A stretch of DNA of 64,000 bases, from positions 1,984,001-2,048,000 of the forward strand of contig JAZAYU010000079.1 of the NCBI GenBank assembly GCA_038501625.1. The letters run 5' to 3'. Shown here one piece after another: positions 25,667-37,706 of the stretch (its first letter is position 1; every line of letters begins with the position of its first letter). The notes beneath the pieces are model-generated. The model worked only from the letters and a program-made list of their open reading frames with translations, ran no database searches and was not told the DNA's origin. The position numbers and the translations under genes were made by a program. This DNA comes from Corbicula japonica. Lineage: Eukaryota > Mollusca > Bivalvia > Venerida > Cyrenidae.

Positions 25667-27100
25667 TTAAACACAAGATGTATTTTTGGCTGAGTAGTTT
25701 GTATTTAAATAAATTTTAAAATTAGATATTGTTAGGAAAGAACGACAATGTTCTCTGAAGGTTGTGTTATATATAAAATATTTTAATAAAATGGTAATAT
25801 AATTAGTAATGCAACATTCATTATCTGAATGAAACAAAAAAGCTTTGTCTACATCTGTCAATTTAATGTGAAAACGAGTATTTGTCCACTGTTTAACGGT
25901 TGTAATAAATAACTTGACGTGAAAACACTCACAGAAAAGATGATAAATTGTTTCCGGAGATTCATTACAATATGAACACATATTGCTCTGAACTTTGTTA
26001 ATTTTATAAAGAAATGATTTTGTCACAAGAATTTTATTATTTATTTTGAATTGAAAGTCTTTAAGTTTTATTTCTTCAATCTCCATTAAATTTTTATACA
26101 TTGTTTTAAATTCGTTATGGTTAAATATGCCAAAAATTGACTTCCATTTTTTTTTATTCGTATATGTTTTGTTGGTCACTCAAGACCTCATAAAAATCAT
26201 CTTTACAACCTTTAGTTTGTTTAATTATAAACTTAAGATGGGTATTTGAATGCATATTTCTTTTAAGCATTCTGAAATCGGTGTTGATATTTCTAATTAT
26301 TATTTTCCATTCATTTGGAAAATTCATTAAAAATCGTTGATAATCTAAGAAGGAACCATTGATTTTAAAAATAGTTTTTAACTGATTAAAGTGTAAAAAT
26401 TGCCATTCTCATCAATAATATCAATTAAGACTTCTACATGTTTTTCAAACCAGTTTTATACTATTTGTATCATTAAATTTCAACTTCTTACAGAACAAAT
26501 TCCAGCGTTCTATTACGTTTTTTCCAAAATTGGTTTTTTAATTCTTTTATTTTCTTTTGAGTAAAATCTGATCCTAATGTTAAGATTTCATTGCTGTGAA
26601 AATTCGCCAAAGTTTTCCAACTTTCGAATTTTGAAGTGACTAGTTTTTTAAGCCAACATTGTTTTAAACTATAGATGAACGATTTTCAATCCGTCATACC
26701 AAGACCTCCTATTTCAATATTTTTTACAGATTGTGTTCTTTTGATTTTATCAAACCCGTTGTTCTACAAGAATTTATAACAGTTTTGTTCAATGTAGGTT
26801 AATAAATCGGCTGTTGGATTCGGAAGAGAAATAAACAGATGTACAAATCTTGATATAATGAGAGACTTAATGACAGTGATTGTCCCAAATAAAGTGAGAT
26901 TTCTCTTCGACCAGGTATTAAAAGTGTTTTCACATTTTAAATTAATATCATTACTATTTAGTTCCCATATTTGTGAAATGCTGCAGAAAAATTTACTCCA
27001 AGTATTTTAATAGGTTCTGATGTCCAATCTAAAGCCACATCATTGCATAATTTAGTTTCTGAGCCAATCATGGAACCAAACCACATTAATAATAGTAATA
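25667..27100 (-). pseudogene. L1/Tx1-like LINE ORF2 3' portion, decayed
   Basis: Reading the minus strand from 27100, frames interrupted by stops and shifts give ALDWTSEPIKILGVNFS, NTWSKRNLTLFGTITVIKSL, IEIGGLGMTD followed by SLKQCWLKKL, and LKDFQFKINNKILVTKSFLY. The last open stretch (26179-25667, 170 codons) ends with CSYCNESPETIYHLFCEC and YFIYNTTFREHC. This is the order after the RT active site in L1-clade ORF2. The N-terminal endonuclease and YxDD are missing. Confidence 0.85.
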
Positions 27101-27379
27101 ATTTAATTAATGTAAATTTTCCGTAGTTTCATGATGATGCCTGATAGGCAAGTTCCTATTATGTATATATTCATAGTCTTTTCTAGAGCTTGTAAAAAAC
27201 TAAAGATTTTAATGAATGTTGTTATTGCAGAAAAACTTAAAATTGACTAAAGAAGATAGGAGTTGAAAGCATGTGTTCAATTCCAAACAAGACACTTCAA
27301 ACAATAAATGAAAATGAGAACCGCATTGTAATAGTTTGCCACTGATGTGTTTAAGCAGGTTTTAGGTTGCACCAACCTA

Positions 27380-28300
27380 ACAATTGTCCACAACAGCTTC
27401 TTATATGAATTATTTTAATATCGTAAATTTTTCGTTTTTAGACGGCGATGTTCCTCGTGCAACATCTTACGGGGTTTATATCTCACAGCTTGTTCGTTTT
27501 TCAAGAGCTTGCAACAATGTTAATGATTTCAACGAACGTAATCTTTTCATTACAGAAAAACTTTGAAAACATGGTTATCGGTATCACAAATAAAGTAAAA
27601 ACTATTGCAAGTTTTATTACCGATACCCAGATCTAATGCATAAATACAGTTGCAGTTTAAAATCACTATTGAAACACGGTATTTCACAGCCAGTTTTTTT
27701 ATGGAGATTTAATTTATAAACTTAAGAAGATAAAAGGCAATGTTAATTTCTCCCGGTTATTCGTAAAAAAACATCTGTAAATTTAAAAAGAAAGGTTACC
27801 AGCATGGTATTTTACAGCGCTCTGCAGGCCTGGTGATTAACCTTTCTACTGTTGATCATTATGCTTACCTCTTTGGTTGCACGACGGTGGCAGGGGTTTA
27901 AGAGTTTATGAAGGTTTATGGGGAAATATTTTCATAAAAGAACTTAGAAGCTCGATTTGTTTTCTTTGCAATGCTATTAGCTTCTTATGTTCTATATGTT
28001 TGTGTGCTTTTGCATGCAACATTGTTGAGCCGATGGATGGGTTGGAGTTGTTTCACCAAGACAATTTGTACTTGTTTTGTGATATGAGAACCTGTTGGGG
28101 CAAGTGTGAGGTTGGTGCACCCTAGACACCTAGAACCTTGTTTAAACCTCCCAGTGGCAATTTGATTTTGCCACTGAACGTCCAAAGGCGGTAACCCCTC
28201 GGGTTTTCATTTTTGTTAATTCTTTGTGGTGTTTTTTTTTTAAACTGATCATTTTATTAAACATGCTCTCTCCCTCTCTCATATACCAGTTAATTTGGTG
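27380..28300 (+). pseudogene. RT-element C-terminal region with 3' tail
   Basis: NIVNFSFLDGDVPRATSYGV, then YISQLVRFSRACNNVNDFNE and RNLFITEKL, is the uninterrupted version of the segment split by a SINE at 3.6 kb. Stops then interrupt GYRYHK and YRYPDL. 27790-27900 reads KKGYQHGILQRSAGLVINLS, then TVDHYAYLFGCTTVAG. The non-coding tail follows to about 28300. Confidence 0.75.
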
Positions 28301-28654
28301 AATAATCTCAAACCCATCTATCAACTCGTGAATGCTGTATGCACAGGCACATAAACATATAAAGCATAAATAGCTTAAATGATATTGTCAAGCACAATAA
28401 ATGTGTACTTAGGAATAAAAGAAACAAACAAAGCACTATTAACCAAACCTCTCTTTTGAAAAGAAACATTTGCGCGAGTCGTGCAAATGAAGAACATTCC
28501 GGAAACCCACGATATTTACGGAAGTAATAGTTTTAAACAAATCGGTCATGGCGTTTTAATTATTCAAGTTCGAGTTTATGTTTTTGTGGCAAGGTAATTC
28601 AAACATGGCTACTATATGTTTTAGACAGAAAGTATTATTTCACTTGCATCATTT

Positions 28655-29135
28655 TAATAAAAATGAAAATGGAACGTTGAAAACCATGTTTCTCGTCAAT
28701 TAAAAACATATTGCAGTCTCGGTTTGATTAAGCTGTTCATGGTCAGTAATGGAAATTCAAATAACTGCCCACACCGCCTCGCCCCGGGTTGAGCGCAATT
28801 CAATATTTACACCAATAAACAGTACAATTTTTATCCATCTCAAACGACGTTATACATATGGCGGTGAACAGGGAACTTTTAATGCGGTTTTCAGCTGTAT
28901 GGTCCCCAGATAAAAGAAGCGGTTTGCCTTAAACAAGAAGAAAACAATGGGCGGAACTAAAAAGAAAATAATTTTGACATAAGATCTGATAAAATAAATC
29001 CTGCATATCACATACCACACCAAAGGCAAAATTGAAAAATCAAGAAGTATATCCTTGGGATGATTGAATAATATCCGAATCTCTATTGGCTGGGATATTT
29101 AACCCACCCATCTTAAAACAGGCCGAAATATTAAT
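28655..29135 (+). repeat. Dispersed repeat family B, near-complete copy
   Basis: AAAATGAAAATGGAACGTTG to ATTGGCTGGGATATTTAACC, then CAGGCCGAAATATTAATAT. It matches the copy at 11735-12225 in inverse orientation over its whole length. Confidence 0.8.
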
Positions 29136-31068
29136 ATATATATAAATTTATAAGTAATATTAACATTGTATAAAAGTATCATGCTTAGGCCTAAAAAATA
29201 TTGTTTGTTTCCCCATCCACGACCGACCCGGAAAAATCGATGCGACTCGAAAAATTTTATCGTCGAAACCTAGATGTTTTTTTTTATTTTGGTACGAAAA
29301 GCCTGGAGACGATAAATGCTTTTTTTTTTCGAATTATATTGAGTACGAAATCCATCTTCCGTTAAAATGGCGCATGTCCTCGGTCTTTCTGTCCAGCGAC
29401 TTTAAGTCTAAAAGGCGCAGGGGACAGTTTCTGAGGCTGCCCCTAGAGTCTGGGACACCGTGTAAGCTTTCATCGACTGAAAATAAAAACTTTGCACAGC
29501 TAAAATTTTGTTGTTGTACTTTCTGTGTTGCAGGGGTCTAGCTTTCTACAAACCACAACCAACTGTTCCACAGAACCTATCTATTGATCTATTCAGGCAT
29601 TTAAAGTCACCCCAAGTCCTGATTTTCCAATGTAAATTTAGCCCAAATTCTACATATTTGAAAACCTGCAAAATATTTCCTGCAAAGACTTTTCAAATAA
29701 AACCCCTTTCATGCTAATATTTTATGTGTCCCTCATCTCCCAAGCTGCTGGAAAGTGTCTCCCATCCGTCTCGATTTTTCAGCATTTGACATTGAAATAC
29801 ATCACCCCTAAATTATTCTAAAATTCAGCTCGCCAGACTGCGTTTTCATCCGGCAACTGTTCAACTCAGAACATACAAAGCTAGCATCAATGCATTTGAG
29901 CCACTATGATCAGATTTCATATTGCATATACTATACAATACTAAAATAGAATATGACATCTTTAATTCAAACAATGATTTTAATGCATTTTATTCACGGC
30001 TATCCCAAATACTTAGAAAATCGACGGGACCAAAGTTCGAAACTATCCCCTGCCCCTTAACGAAGCAGCCTTTCTACTTCGTAATATCCGGCTACTTCTC
30101 TTCAATCACAGTAAAATGATTTGTGATTGGTTGCCTGATTCCTATTGTCCAATCGCAAATTCGATAACATCTTCTAACGGCCATGACATGAAAATTGGTG
30201 TTTGGGCTGTGTAGCGTTGGCAGAGGATTTTCTGAGCTCAAACTGGGGACATTTCACGAAACACAGAGCAAATGCCGGCATCTAGGCTATTCAGTTTCGA
30301 TTTTATCGAAATTTAAAATGGCTTTGTTGCCTGTGTTGATTTTCATTTCACGGAAACAAAAGAATTAAAGTCTAACAAAGTTTCATGGGATAAAAGTGCG
30401 AATTCGTTTGAAAGACAGGCGATCGGCAGTCGAAGAAAGTTATCTTTCATAAACCGGAAGTAGCGTAAAATTTAAGATTACATGTACATGTCAACACTTT
30501 TCTTGTTTGTCATTCTGTATAAAAAAAAAAATTCGGTCTAACCAAAAATTGGTATTTTAAGGGTTTTTTGGTGAAAGCTTGTAAAAACAGAAATAAAATT
30601 CAATACAAATTTCACATTTTGTTTTACACAAATGTACTAAAAAAGTCAAAAAATAAATATGTCAACTCCATCTTTTTTCAGTCAGGCAGATTTTCTTACG
30701 GTCCGGCAGAATTTAATTGCTCATCGGACCGAATGATCGGCAATATTTTAGCCTTTCGCGAAGTCCGTAACCCAGGGAACATTCTGTTTGCGTCTCTGTT
30801 ACAAATGTCGACACCAGTCGTTCTTCGGTATCCAAGAACATTTGTAGATTGTCACACAAACAAAGTGTGACATTGATGGCGAAGTTGTTTAGCCTGTTGG
30901 TGATAGGGAAATTAAAAGCAAACGAATATCACCGGCTGTCCTTTTTGCAGCACTTGATTTGCAAAGGAGTCAGAGCGTCCTGTTTCATGTTAAAAATATT
31001 GCAACACTGAGATGATCAGTACCTGAATATATCTCTATTAAATAAATAATAATTACAGTACCTAAAAA
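29136..31068. other. Spacer with promoter-like motifs but no supported gene
   Basis: CCATCCACGACCGACCCGG at 29212 recurs inverted near 32010, so it is repeat-derived. 30120-30160 has opposed CCAAT boxes and 30455 an ETS-like ACCGGAAGT. An open frame follows from 30568, but part of it (30677-30780) resembles a repeat at 57.9 kb. Nothing firm. Confidence 0.35.
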
Positions 31069-31700
31069 GGTGAAATATGCATATCAGGGATCGCCACATT
31101 CAGAAAAAACAGCCTCCCCACACAGTCAAGAAGAAGAGAGAGCGAGAGAGCATGGTTAGTAAAATGATCAGTTTTTAAAAAAAGACACCACTAACAAAAA
31201 ACAAAAATGAGAACCAGAGGGGTTACCGTCTTGGAACGGTCAGTGGCAAAACAAATTGCCACTGGGGGTTTAAACCAGGTTCTAGGGTGCACCAAACTCA
31301 CACTTGCCCCAACAGGTTTTCGTAACACAAAACAAGTACAAGTTGTCTTGGTGAAAAAACCTCCAACCCACTTATCGGCTTAACAATGTTGCATGCAAAA
31401 GCACACAAACATATAAAACATAGGAAGCTAATAGCATTGCAAAGCCAAAGGGCGGGTACTCAATGAACTTACCGAGACCAGAGCTCCCGGAGTAAAATCA
31501 GCAAGAACACGATGACAGGGATAAAAAAACAAATCGAGCTTCTAGGTTATTTTAAGAAAAGATTTCCCCATAAACCTTCATAAACTCTTAAACCCTTGCC
31601 ACCGTCGTGCAACCAAAGAGGTAAGTATAATGATCAACAGTAGAAGGGTTAATCACCAGGCCTACAGAGCGCTGTAAAATATCATGTTGGTAAAGTTTTC
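31069..31700 (-). repeat. RT-element 3' end, minus strand
   Basis: Inverse of the 27790-28300 segment. It starts with GTGAAATATGCATATCAGG and contains GTTGCATGCAAAAGCACAC and CCACCGTCGTGCAACCAAAG. It ends at the KGYQHDIL-coding part near 31690. Confidence 0.75.
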
Positions 31701-32747
31701 ATCATCAAAATGTGAAATTTGTATTAAATTGTATTCCAGTTTTAAGTAATAAGGAAGTATATTTCATTATTTATATAACACTATTCCTGGGCAGGCTTAT
31801 CACAAGGACGATTTGGTCATTTTGCGACAATGTCATTCATCTATAGTACATGTAAACTTGGTGCCTATATATTTAAATTTTAGAGTGTTGGTATTCCACT
31901 TGGAGTTAATACTAGAAATCTATATGTGGATTATAAATCTGAAAAAAAATCTAATAAAAAATATATATTTTGACCTACCTACCTACCTACCTACCCATAC
32001 TAAATTTGCTTGGGTCGGGATGGGGAAACAAAGAATATTTTAAGTCTGGTCTTATCAACCCTCAGAGGACGTAACTATTAAAGCACTGACTAAATGTATG
32101 GGAAGACTTTTTACAGCCTTCACGTGACACAAACAACGCTTCTGTTGTATTGAAAGGGATGAATAGGGAACTTTGAAAGCCACCGAACAAGACAATTATA
32201 AAAATATTGCAGGCTCGTTTTTTAGCCTGTTCACGGACATTTATGGAAATGCATATTACTGCTCACGCTGTCTAGCCCCTGTAAGGTAGTGGTTAAATAC
32301 CTATAAAATTCTAAGGGTGAAATAACACGAACACTTGTAAAGTTCCAAAATTACTTTTATATCTCTATAAGCTTTTATCAGTTTATAATTTATTACTTCA
32401 ACCAACTTTCCAAAACATAAACAGTTCTTTCTTATAATTATAATTCTTCTAAATAATTCTCTAAGTGACATAAATTTTCTTATTTAATATTATTACTTTA
32501 GCCTTCAGCCTAACAAACCCTCCTCCTCCTGTTTTTTCCTGGCCCGTTCGTGGCCTGTTCTTGGCCCGTTCTAGCCTGTTGCAACTATCCAGGTACATAT
32601 ATTGATGTATCGCTTAATAACCGTATTTGTACGACGCTTTTGACATAAACAAGTTACCTTTTATCGGTAAAGCTACATTAACATTTATATAATTTCTTGC
32701 TTAATAATAACAAAATCGAGTAGATGTATATGCTGAAGACCAAAAAA
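31701..32747. other. Spacer with (CCTA)n and SINE tail
   Basis: (ACCT)n at 31974-31997, followed by an inverse relative of the 29.2-kb element (GGGTCGGGATGGGGAAACAA). The SINE tail is at 32080-32150. No gene. Confidence 0.45.
32150..32285 (+). repeat. Family B fragment following a SINE tail
   Basis: The family S tail (GACTAAATGTATGGGAAGAC, from about 32080) is joined to family B (GGGAACTTTGAAAGCCACCG), which stops at CTAGCCCCTG. Confidence 0.6.
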
Positions 32748-32985
32748 TTACCTGTGGCTAAAATCGTTTGATAGATACCAATTAGTCCACAAAATATTTG
32801 ATGTTATTTGGAAAAAAATATTAGTAACGAAATAAGGCCCTAAAATTGATATCTGACCTTTGAAATTTACCTGTGGCTAAAATAGTTTGATAGATTGATA
32901 GATGCCAATTAGTACACAAAATATTTGATGTTATTTGGAAAAGAATATTAGTAACGAAACAAGTCCCTAAGATTGATATCTGACC
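32748..32985 (+). repeat. Two tandem copies of a ~118-bp unit
   Basis: Both units begin ACCTGTGGCTAAAAT and share ACAAAATATTTGATGTTATT and AATATTAGTAACGAAA up to ATTGATATCTGACC. The second has an extra GATTGATA. It lies directly before a family R tail fragment. Confidence 0.85.
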
Positions 32986-33068
32986 ATTACAAGGCGGTAT
33001 CCCCAACGGTTTTCTTCTTTGTTAATTGTTTGTGGCGTCCTATTTCAATTGACATACATAAAAAACAT

Positions 33069-33157
<89 letters not shown>

Positions 33158-33240
33158 CTCTCTCTCTCTTCTTTTTCGCTGCGTGGGGAGGCTGTGTTTT
33201 GTGAGTGTGGCGATTCCTGATTTGCATATATTACTTTTTT
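32986..33240 (+). repeat. RT-element tail with long (CT)n tract
   Basis: CCATTACAAGGCGGTATCCCC to TGATTTGCATATATTAC is the family R tail. Its CTCTCTC stretch has expanded to about 100 bp (33070-33170). Open frames of Leu-Ser or Arg-Glu repeats on both strands are artefacts. Confidence 0.85.
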
Positions 33241-33599
33241 CCTAATTTAAATGTATTATACCTACTCTCTTGGAACTTATTATTAAAATTTCCCTATAAC
33301 ACTATACTTTGCGTTGTGCGGATCGCAATTAAAGTAAGAGTAATTAAATTTTTTCATGTTCTAAAATGGCCATCTAGAATAAGTTTGAAAAATCAAAATA
33401 AACTCGTTCATCATGTTGTATATATAACAGACGATCATGTACTTTGTATAATATTACTGCAATAAATTAAGGCAATATTACCCGAACATTGATGTAACCG
33501 GACGAATAAAAACGTTGATTTGATATGTTCGTTTCCAATGTAGCCATTACAATTTACTTTTAATAATGCAGTTGAATGAAAGTACAATTTTTATTTTTT

Positions 33600-33710
33600 A
33601 GTTAAAATTACTCTTTTTACTGAACATCAAGATGATAGTATTACATCTTTTAACAACACTTTGATATACCTTGATCATTATTAAATATAGATAATAAGAA
33701 AATTCGTGAA
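33600..33710 (+). pseudogene. RT-element fragment
   Basis: TEHQDDSITSFNNTLIYLDH corresponds to HQDDIITAFNNTSTYLDD at 3.2 kb, so the catalytic box has lost its second Asp. It is an isolated remnant. Confidence 0.55.
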
Positions 33711-34564
33711 TCTTCGCTATCCTGTATATCTCAAATTGTCAAGAATTCCCCTAATATAACCATTACAATTTTTTTTAACTTTCTGACAGACAGAGTTTGT
33801 TAAGCTAGCATGTATTGTTGGTAATAACCTGTAAATTGGTTCCTTTTTGTGTCTGTCCCGTAAATGACATTCATATAGATGATGTACAACAAGCAATATG
33901 TTTCTTGCACTGACTGCTAGACAACTGAGTATTATACGGAAACGTATATGAACAAACAAGTACATGTTGTCAATGGGAAATTATTAGTACATAACTTTGA
34001 AGGCTAGAAATGTATTAGTTGGAAGCAAAAATAAACTAATTAAATAATGTGCTACTCCTGCAAATTCCGGAAGCTGGCTAAATATCGTGACTATGTATGC
34101 AATACTTTTAAAATAACTTTGTGCAGCCTTCACAAAATAAATATTTCTACTAGACATTCATAATTCCTACATACAGCAAATATGTAGAACAGTCTCCCGT
34201 TAACACTGCTTACGTTACCTACCCATAAATTTAAGAAGTGTCTGCGTAAAAAGAATTTCTAAGACATAAATAATATATGTAATTATTATAAAACTTCATC
34301 CCCATCGTATCCTAAACCCTCAAAAGACCACTTGTTATCTTCTTCATTAACATTCATCATGCATTTTATTGTGGTATACTAGACAACCAAATTATTTAGT
34401 ACGTGTGTAAGAACTTCTAATGTTTAGTTTCGTGTAAGCTTTAGGGTGTGTAGAATCCACGAAAACAATTTGTCGAACTTAAAGTCTTGGAAATAAAATA
34501 TTTCAGTTACCCTCAATTTGATGGATAGAGTGAAAATCTCTCATCATGGAAAATTTGTTTATTC

Positions 34565-34770
34565 ATATCAGAACATGTTTAAACCCCCAAGGGGCTAATT
34601 GCTTTGCGACAGACCGTTCCATGGCGCAACAACTAGAGTTAACATTTTTGTTATAGTTTGTGGTGTTTATTTTAAAATTAATCATGGCATTTTTGAAACC
34701 ATGCATTTTTTCTCTGCCTTTTGGCTAAGTTTTCTGGATATGGCCATTCCTGATATTACACACTGTTTAT
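34565..34770 (+). repeat. RT-element tail fragment
   Basis: TGTTTAAACCCCCAAGGGGC, GACCGTTCCATGGCGC and GCCATTCCTGATATTACAC follow the family R tail order. It is degenerate and non-coding. A smaller possible trace is at 36425-36480. Confidence 0.55.
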
Positions 34771-37356
34771 ATAAGGTTAGATAAATATTTTTAGCCGGAT
34801 CTTTGAACGTTATTTATGATTTCACATAAAATAAATAAATAAAAATAAATAAACATTGTAAAACTGATGGGTTTGGATAAAACATGGTAAATGTTTGATG
34901 TGACACTCTTCGTACGACTTTCATCCGGTCCTAGTAAAACGAAATATCTTAATCTGAAACATAATTTTCAATTTCCGAACCAGCGATGTGTTCAGGTTTT
35001 TTTTTTTTCAAAATTCTTCTTTTATATGTAAATTTTGATTTCGAAAAGAATGAGGTTATTTACTTAGAGTACTTGATGAAAATGAAATCTTCATAATATC
35101 AAAGAATACATTTTAGAATATATGTTCGAGTTTTGAATATAGATAGGTAGCTGATTTTTTATTTCTATGTAATTTTGGAATCAGTACCTCAAAAAGCAGA
35201 CGAGAAATAACTTCAAAATTTAATCAACACCCTTCTTTTGCTAAAAGACAAAAGTAATTGTGTTTTGGTGCGTTAGTGTCGTGATTGTGAAATTAGACTC
35301 CTTCCATATACAGATTTAATTATGTTATCTTATCCATTTTGTCAGTTATTGTTTTCTCTTGTTAAAATCGAGAACATGTAGTAAAAATCTTCATTGTCTT
35401 GATGATGAGATTTGGTCACGCAAGCTGTCTAAAGAGTAAGCCACTTACATAAACTTGATTTTTTAATTGATTCTTGGCGCTCTAATAAACAGACAAGGAA
35501 TCACCGATCGCCACTTTTACTTCTACTGGAAATCGAAGCATTTGTATCAGTAAGCTGTTCATAAAATTCGTGGTTTCAAAAGCTGGCTAGTGATATCGAT
35601 AAAGTATTTGAACGTTTTTGGCTACCAATACCAGGTTTTTGCTTAAATAACTGTTATCTGTTCCTACTTTTTTCCAATCCATCTTAGTAGACCGTGAGCT
35701 GCTGATAAGAGCCCTACCCAGACCCTTCAGGAAATTGTGCAAATTATTTATTTGCAAAGAATTTGGGAGTTTCACAATACCATTATTAATTTTTTTTTAA
35801 ATTGTTAAAGTTATATTATATTTTTAAAAAATGTGTGACATTTGTATAATAATAATTTTCGATGGACTTTACGGAAAGTGCATGATTTTTCTGCATGTTT
35901 TATTAGTGTTGTTATCAATAATGCTGTTTAAAGTCCGCTGAGCACGATTACTTTATATCTGTGTACATGTATAGCGTACCAAAGATGACAAACTGTAAAG
36001 AATGTGTAATTTTTGTAATTCGGAATGCATTTAGTACTTAGAGACTGAAACTCGTCAAAATATTTAAAGAACTAACTGCATGTTTTAACTAATAAATTCG
36101 TTTCAATTATAATACTAACACATATTCTGTACAGTAAGACATTATTGACGCACTCTATTTAAACAAGCGTTGGTTATAATGAAACGTGATTATTTTCCTG
36201 TATGTTTACAAACAGAAGGTCGTCTTGCTATTTTGCACGCCCTATATGCGCGCCCTCGATGACGCAGTATGGGACGCCACTAGCCAAGTTTGTTGGTTTT
36301 TTTTTCAAAATTAAAATGGAGTAGCTACATTCACATTTACCGAGCTTTCAACATCGGCCAGTTCGACATAACGTGCAGCACGGAGACGATGCCGACAAAA
36401 CACACTGAACTAAGGTAAGGTACCGCTTTGCAACAGTCATTGGCAACATAATGTAGCCCGCCTTTGGGTTTAAACGTTTCAACGCATGCAACGTCTCACC
36501 TATCCGACCCAAAATTTAATATAAAAAAACTGAGTTCCCATTACACGTAATGACACCATACACTCGGAAAGGGGCAGTTCACCGACTTAAGCCTATTTGA
36601 ATAAATTGTAACACATCAACGGAAAACTATGACTGATATTTAAAGAAAAACTCCACTTTGACTTCTTAACACTAGTTGCTTTGTAGTGGATAGCCATTAA
36701 ATAGTAAATGATATTTAGATGAATAAACCGCGGAAAATCACAATCAACGGCCTGCCAAAACAGGAATTGATTTACAAGAAATATGTTTCGTATACAAACT
36801 ATAAGTTCTATTTTATAAAAGAACACGGAATTCGTATTATCCATATTGGCAAACTTTGATGAGTCAGACTGCATTGTTAATGATAGAGATGAAACACCAA
36901 CCCTAATTTATATCTCCGATATTTCGTCAGGTTTCCGTTGTTAAATTCAGAGCTTAAATGAATTAAAACAAACTCCTTTATTATGATTTTTCCTATTTTC
37001 TTCTGCATTCAAATATAATTAGATCGGTCTAACGTTCTATTTTCTTAACTTGAAAAGAAAGCTGGAGAGAAGAAAGTTGAATTATTTTCAGCAATCATAC
37101 TGCTTCTGATTTTCGACAATGTAACAATATACAAAGCAATCCTTTTTGAAAAACCTTGATTGTCACATAACATTTTAAGTTAAAATATGTAAAAGGAATA
37201 TTGGTACTTGTAACCTTTGTTATCAACTTTAATAAAGCTCGTTTTTATCACTAAACAAAATAATACTGCAATCTATCAAAAATTTTCATTTTCAAAGAAC
37301 ACACGTTTTAAGGTGTATATTTTCCTAATTAAAGCATTTAAAGCTGGAAACACCTA
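34771..37356. other. AT-rich region downstream of SLC49A4
   Basis: No conserved coding segment was recognised on either strand, apart from a weak family R trace near 36.45 kb. Confidence 0.45.
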
Positions 37357-37474
37357 TGCCCAAGGTTATAAAGCTGTGCATGGAAACCAGTCTCAAATCT
37401 TGTCGCCATTTCAGCTAATCAGATGCTTGCGATTGGAGACTGGTTTCCAAGCTCAGTTTTATAACCTTCAGCCC
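37357..37474. repeat. Palindromic MITE copy abutting the SLC49A4 stop codon
   Basis: The left arm contains CAAGGTTATAAAGCTG and GGAAACCAGTCTC. The right arm contains its inverse (GAGACTGGTTTCCAAGCTC, then CAGTTTTATAACC). The outer right end coincides with the TAG stop codon, so the element forms the start of the 3' UTR. Confidence 0.8.
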
Positions 37475-37706
37475 TAGTCTTTTGTGACTTTTGCGGTCAC
37501 AAGTTCACCATTGGCTGTTGAGCTCTTCACAGATGTATCTGGCATTTTATGATCCATTTTAGCAGACTCCTGAATATCACCTTTCGTAGGACTCACGTCA
37601 ATAGTAATATCTAGATCTGTCCGTCTGTATCTCTCAGGGAAAATACACAACAGGGGTAGGGCAATAACTGTGGATCCAAGAAGTGCCTCGTTCATCCAGG
37701 ACTGTC
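37474..37706 (-). CDS. SLC49A4: SLC49A4 exon 13 (TM12, C-terminal tail, stop)
   Basis: 233 nt including the TAG at 37476-37474. WMNEALLGSTVIALPLL is the last membrane segment, followed by FPERYRRTDLDITIDV (human FRESYDRLYLDVVVSV). The hydrophilic tail then runs about 45 residues longer than human. The stop codon lies at the outer edge of a palindromic MITE (37357-37474). A possible ATTAAA signal lies at 37233-37228 (weak). Confidence 0.93.

Noticed and set aside
30568..30870. Plus-strand 100-codon frame as an exon
   Set aside because: It has an acceptor-like TTTTTTCAG, but part of the sequence recurs as a repeat at 57.9 kb and no protein family is recognised.
33019..33245. Ser-Leu and Arg-Glu repeat proteins
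   Set aside because: They come from the (CT)n microsatellite in an RT-element tail.
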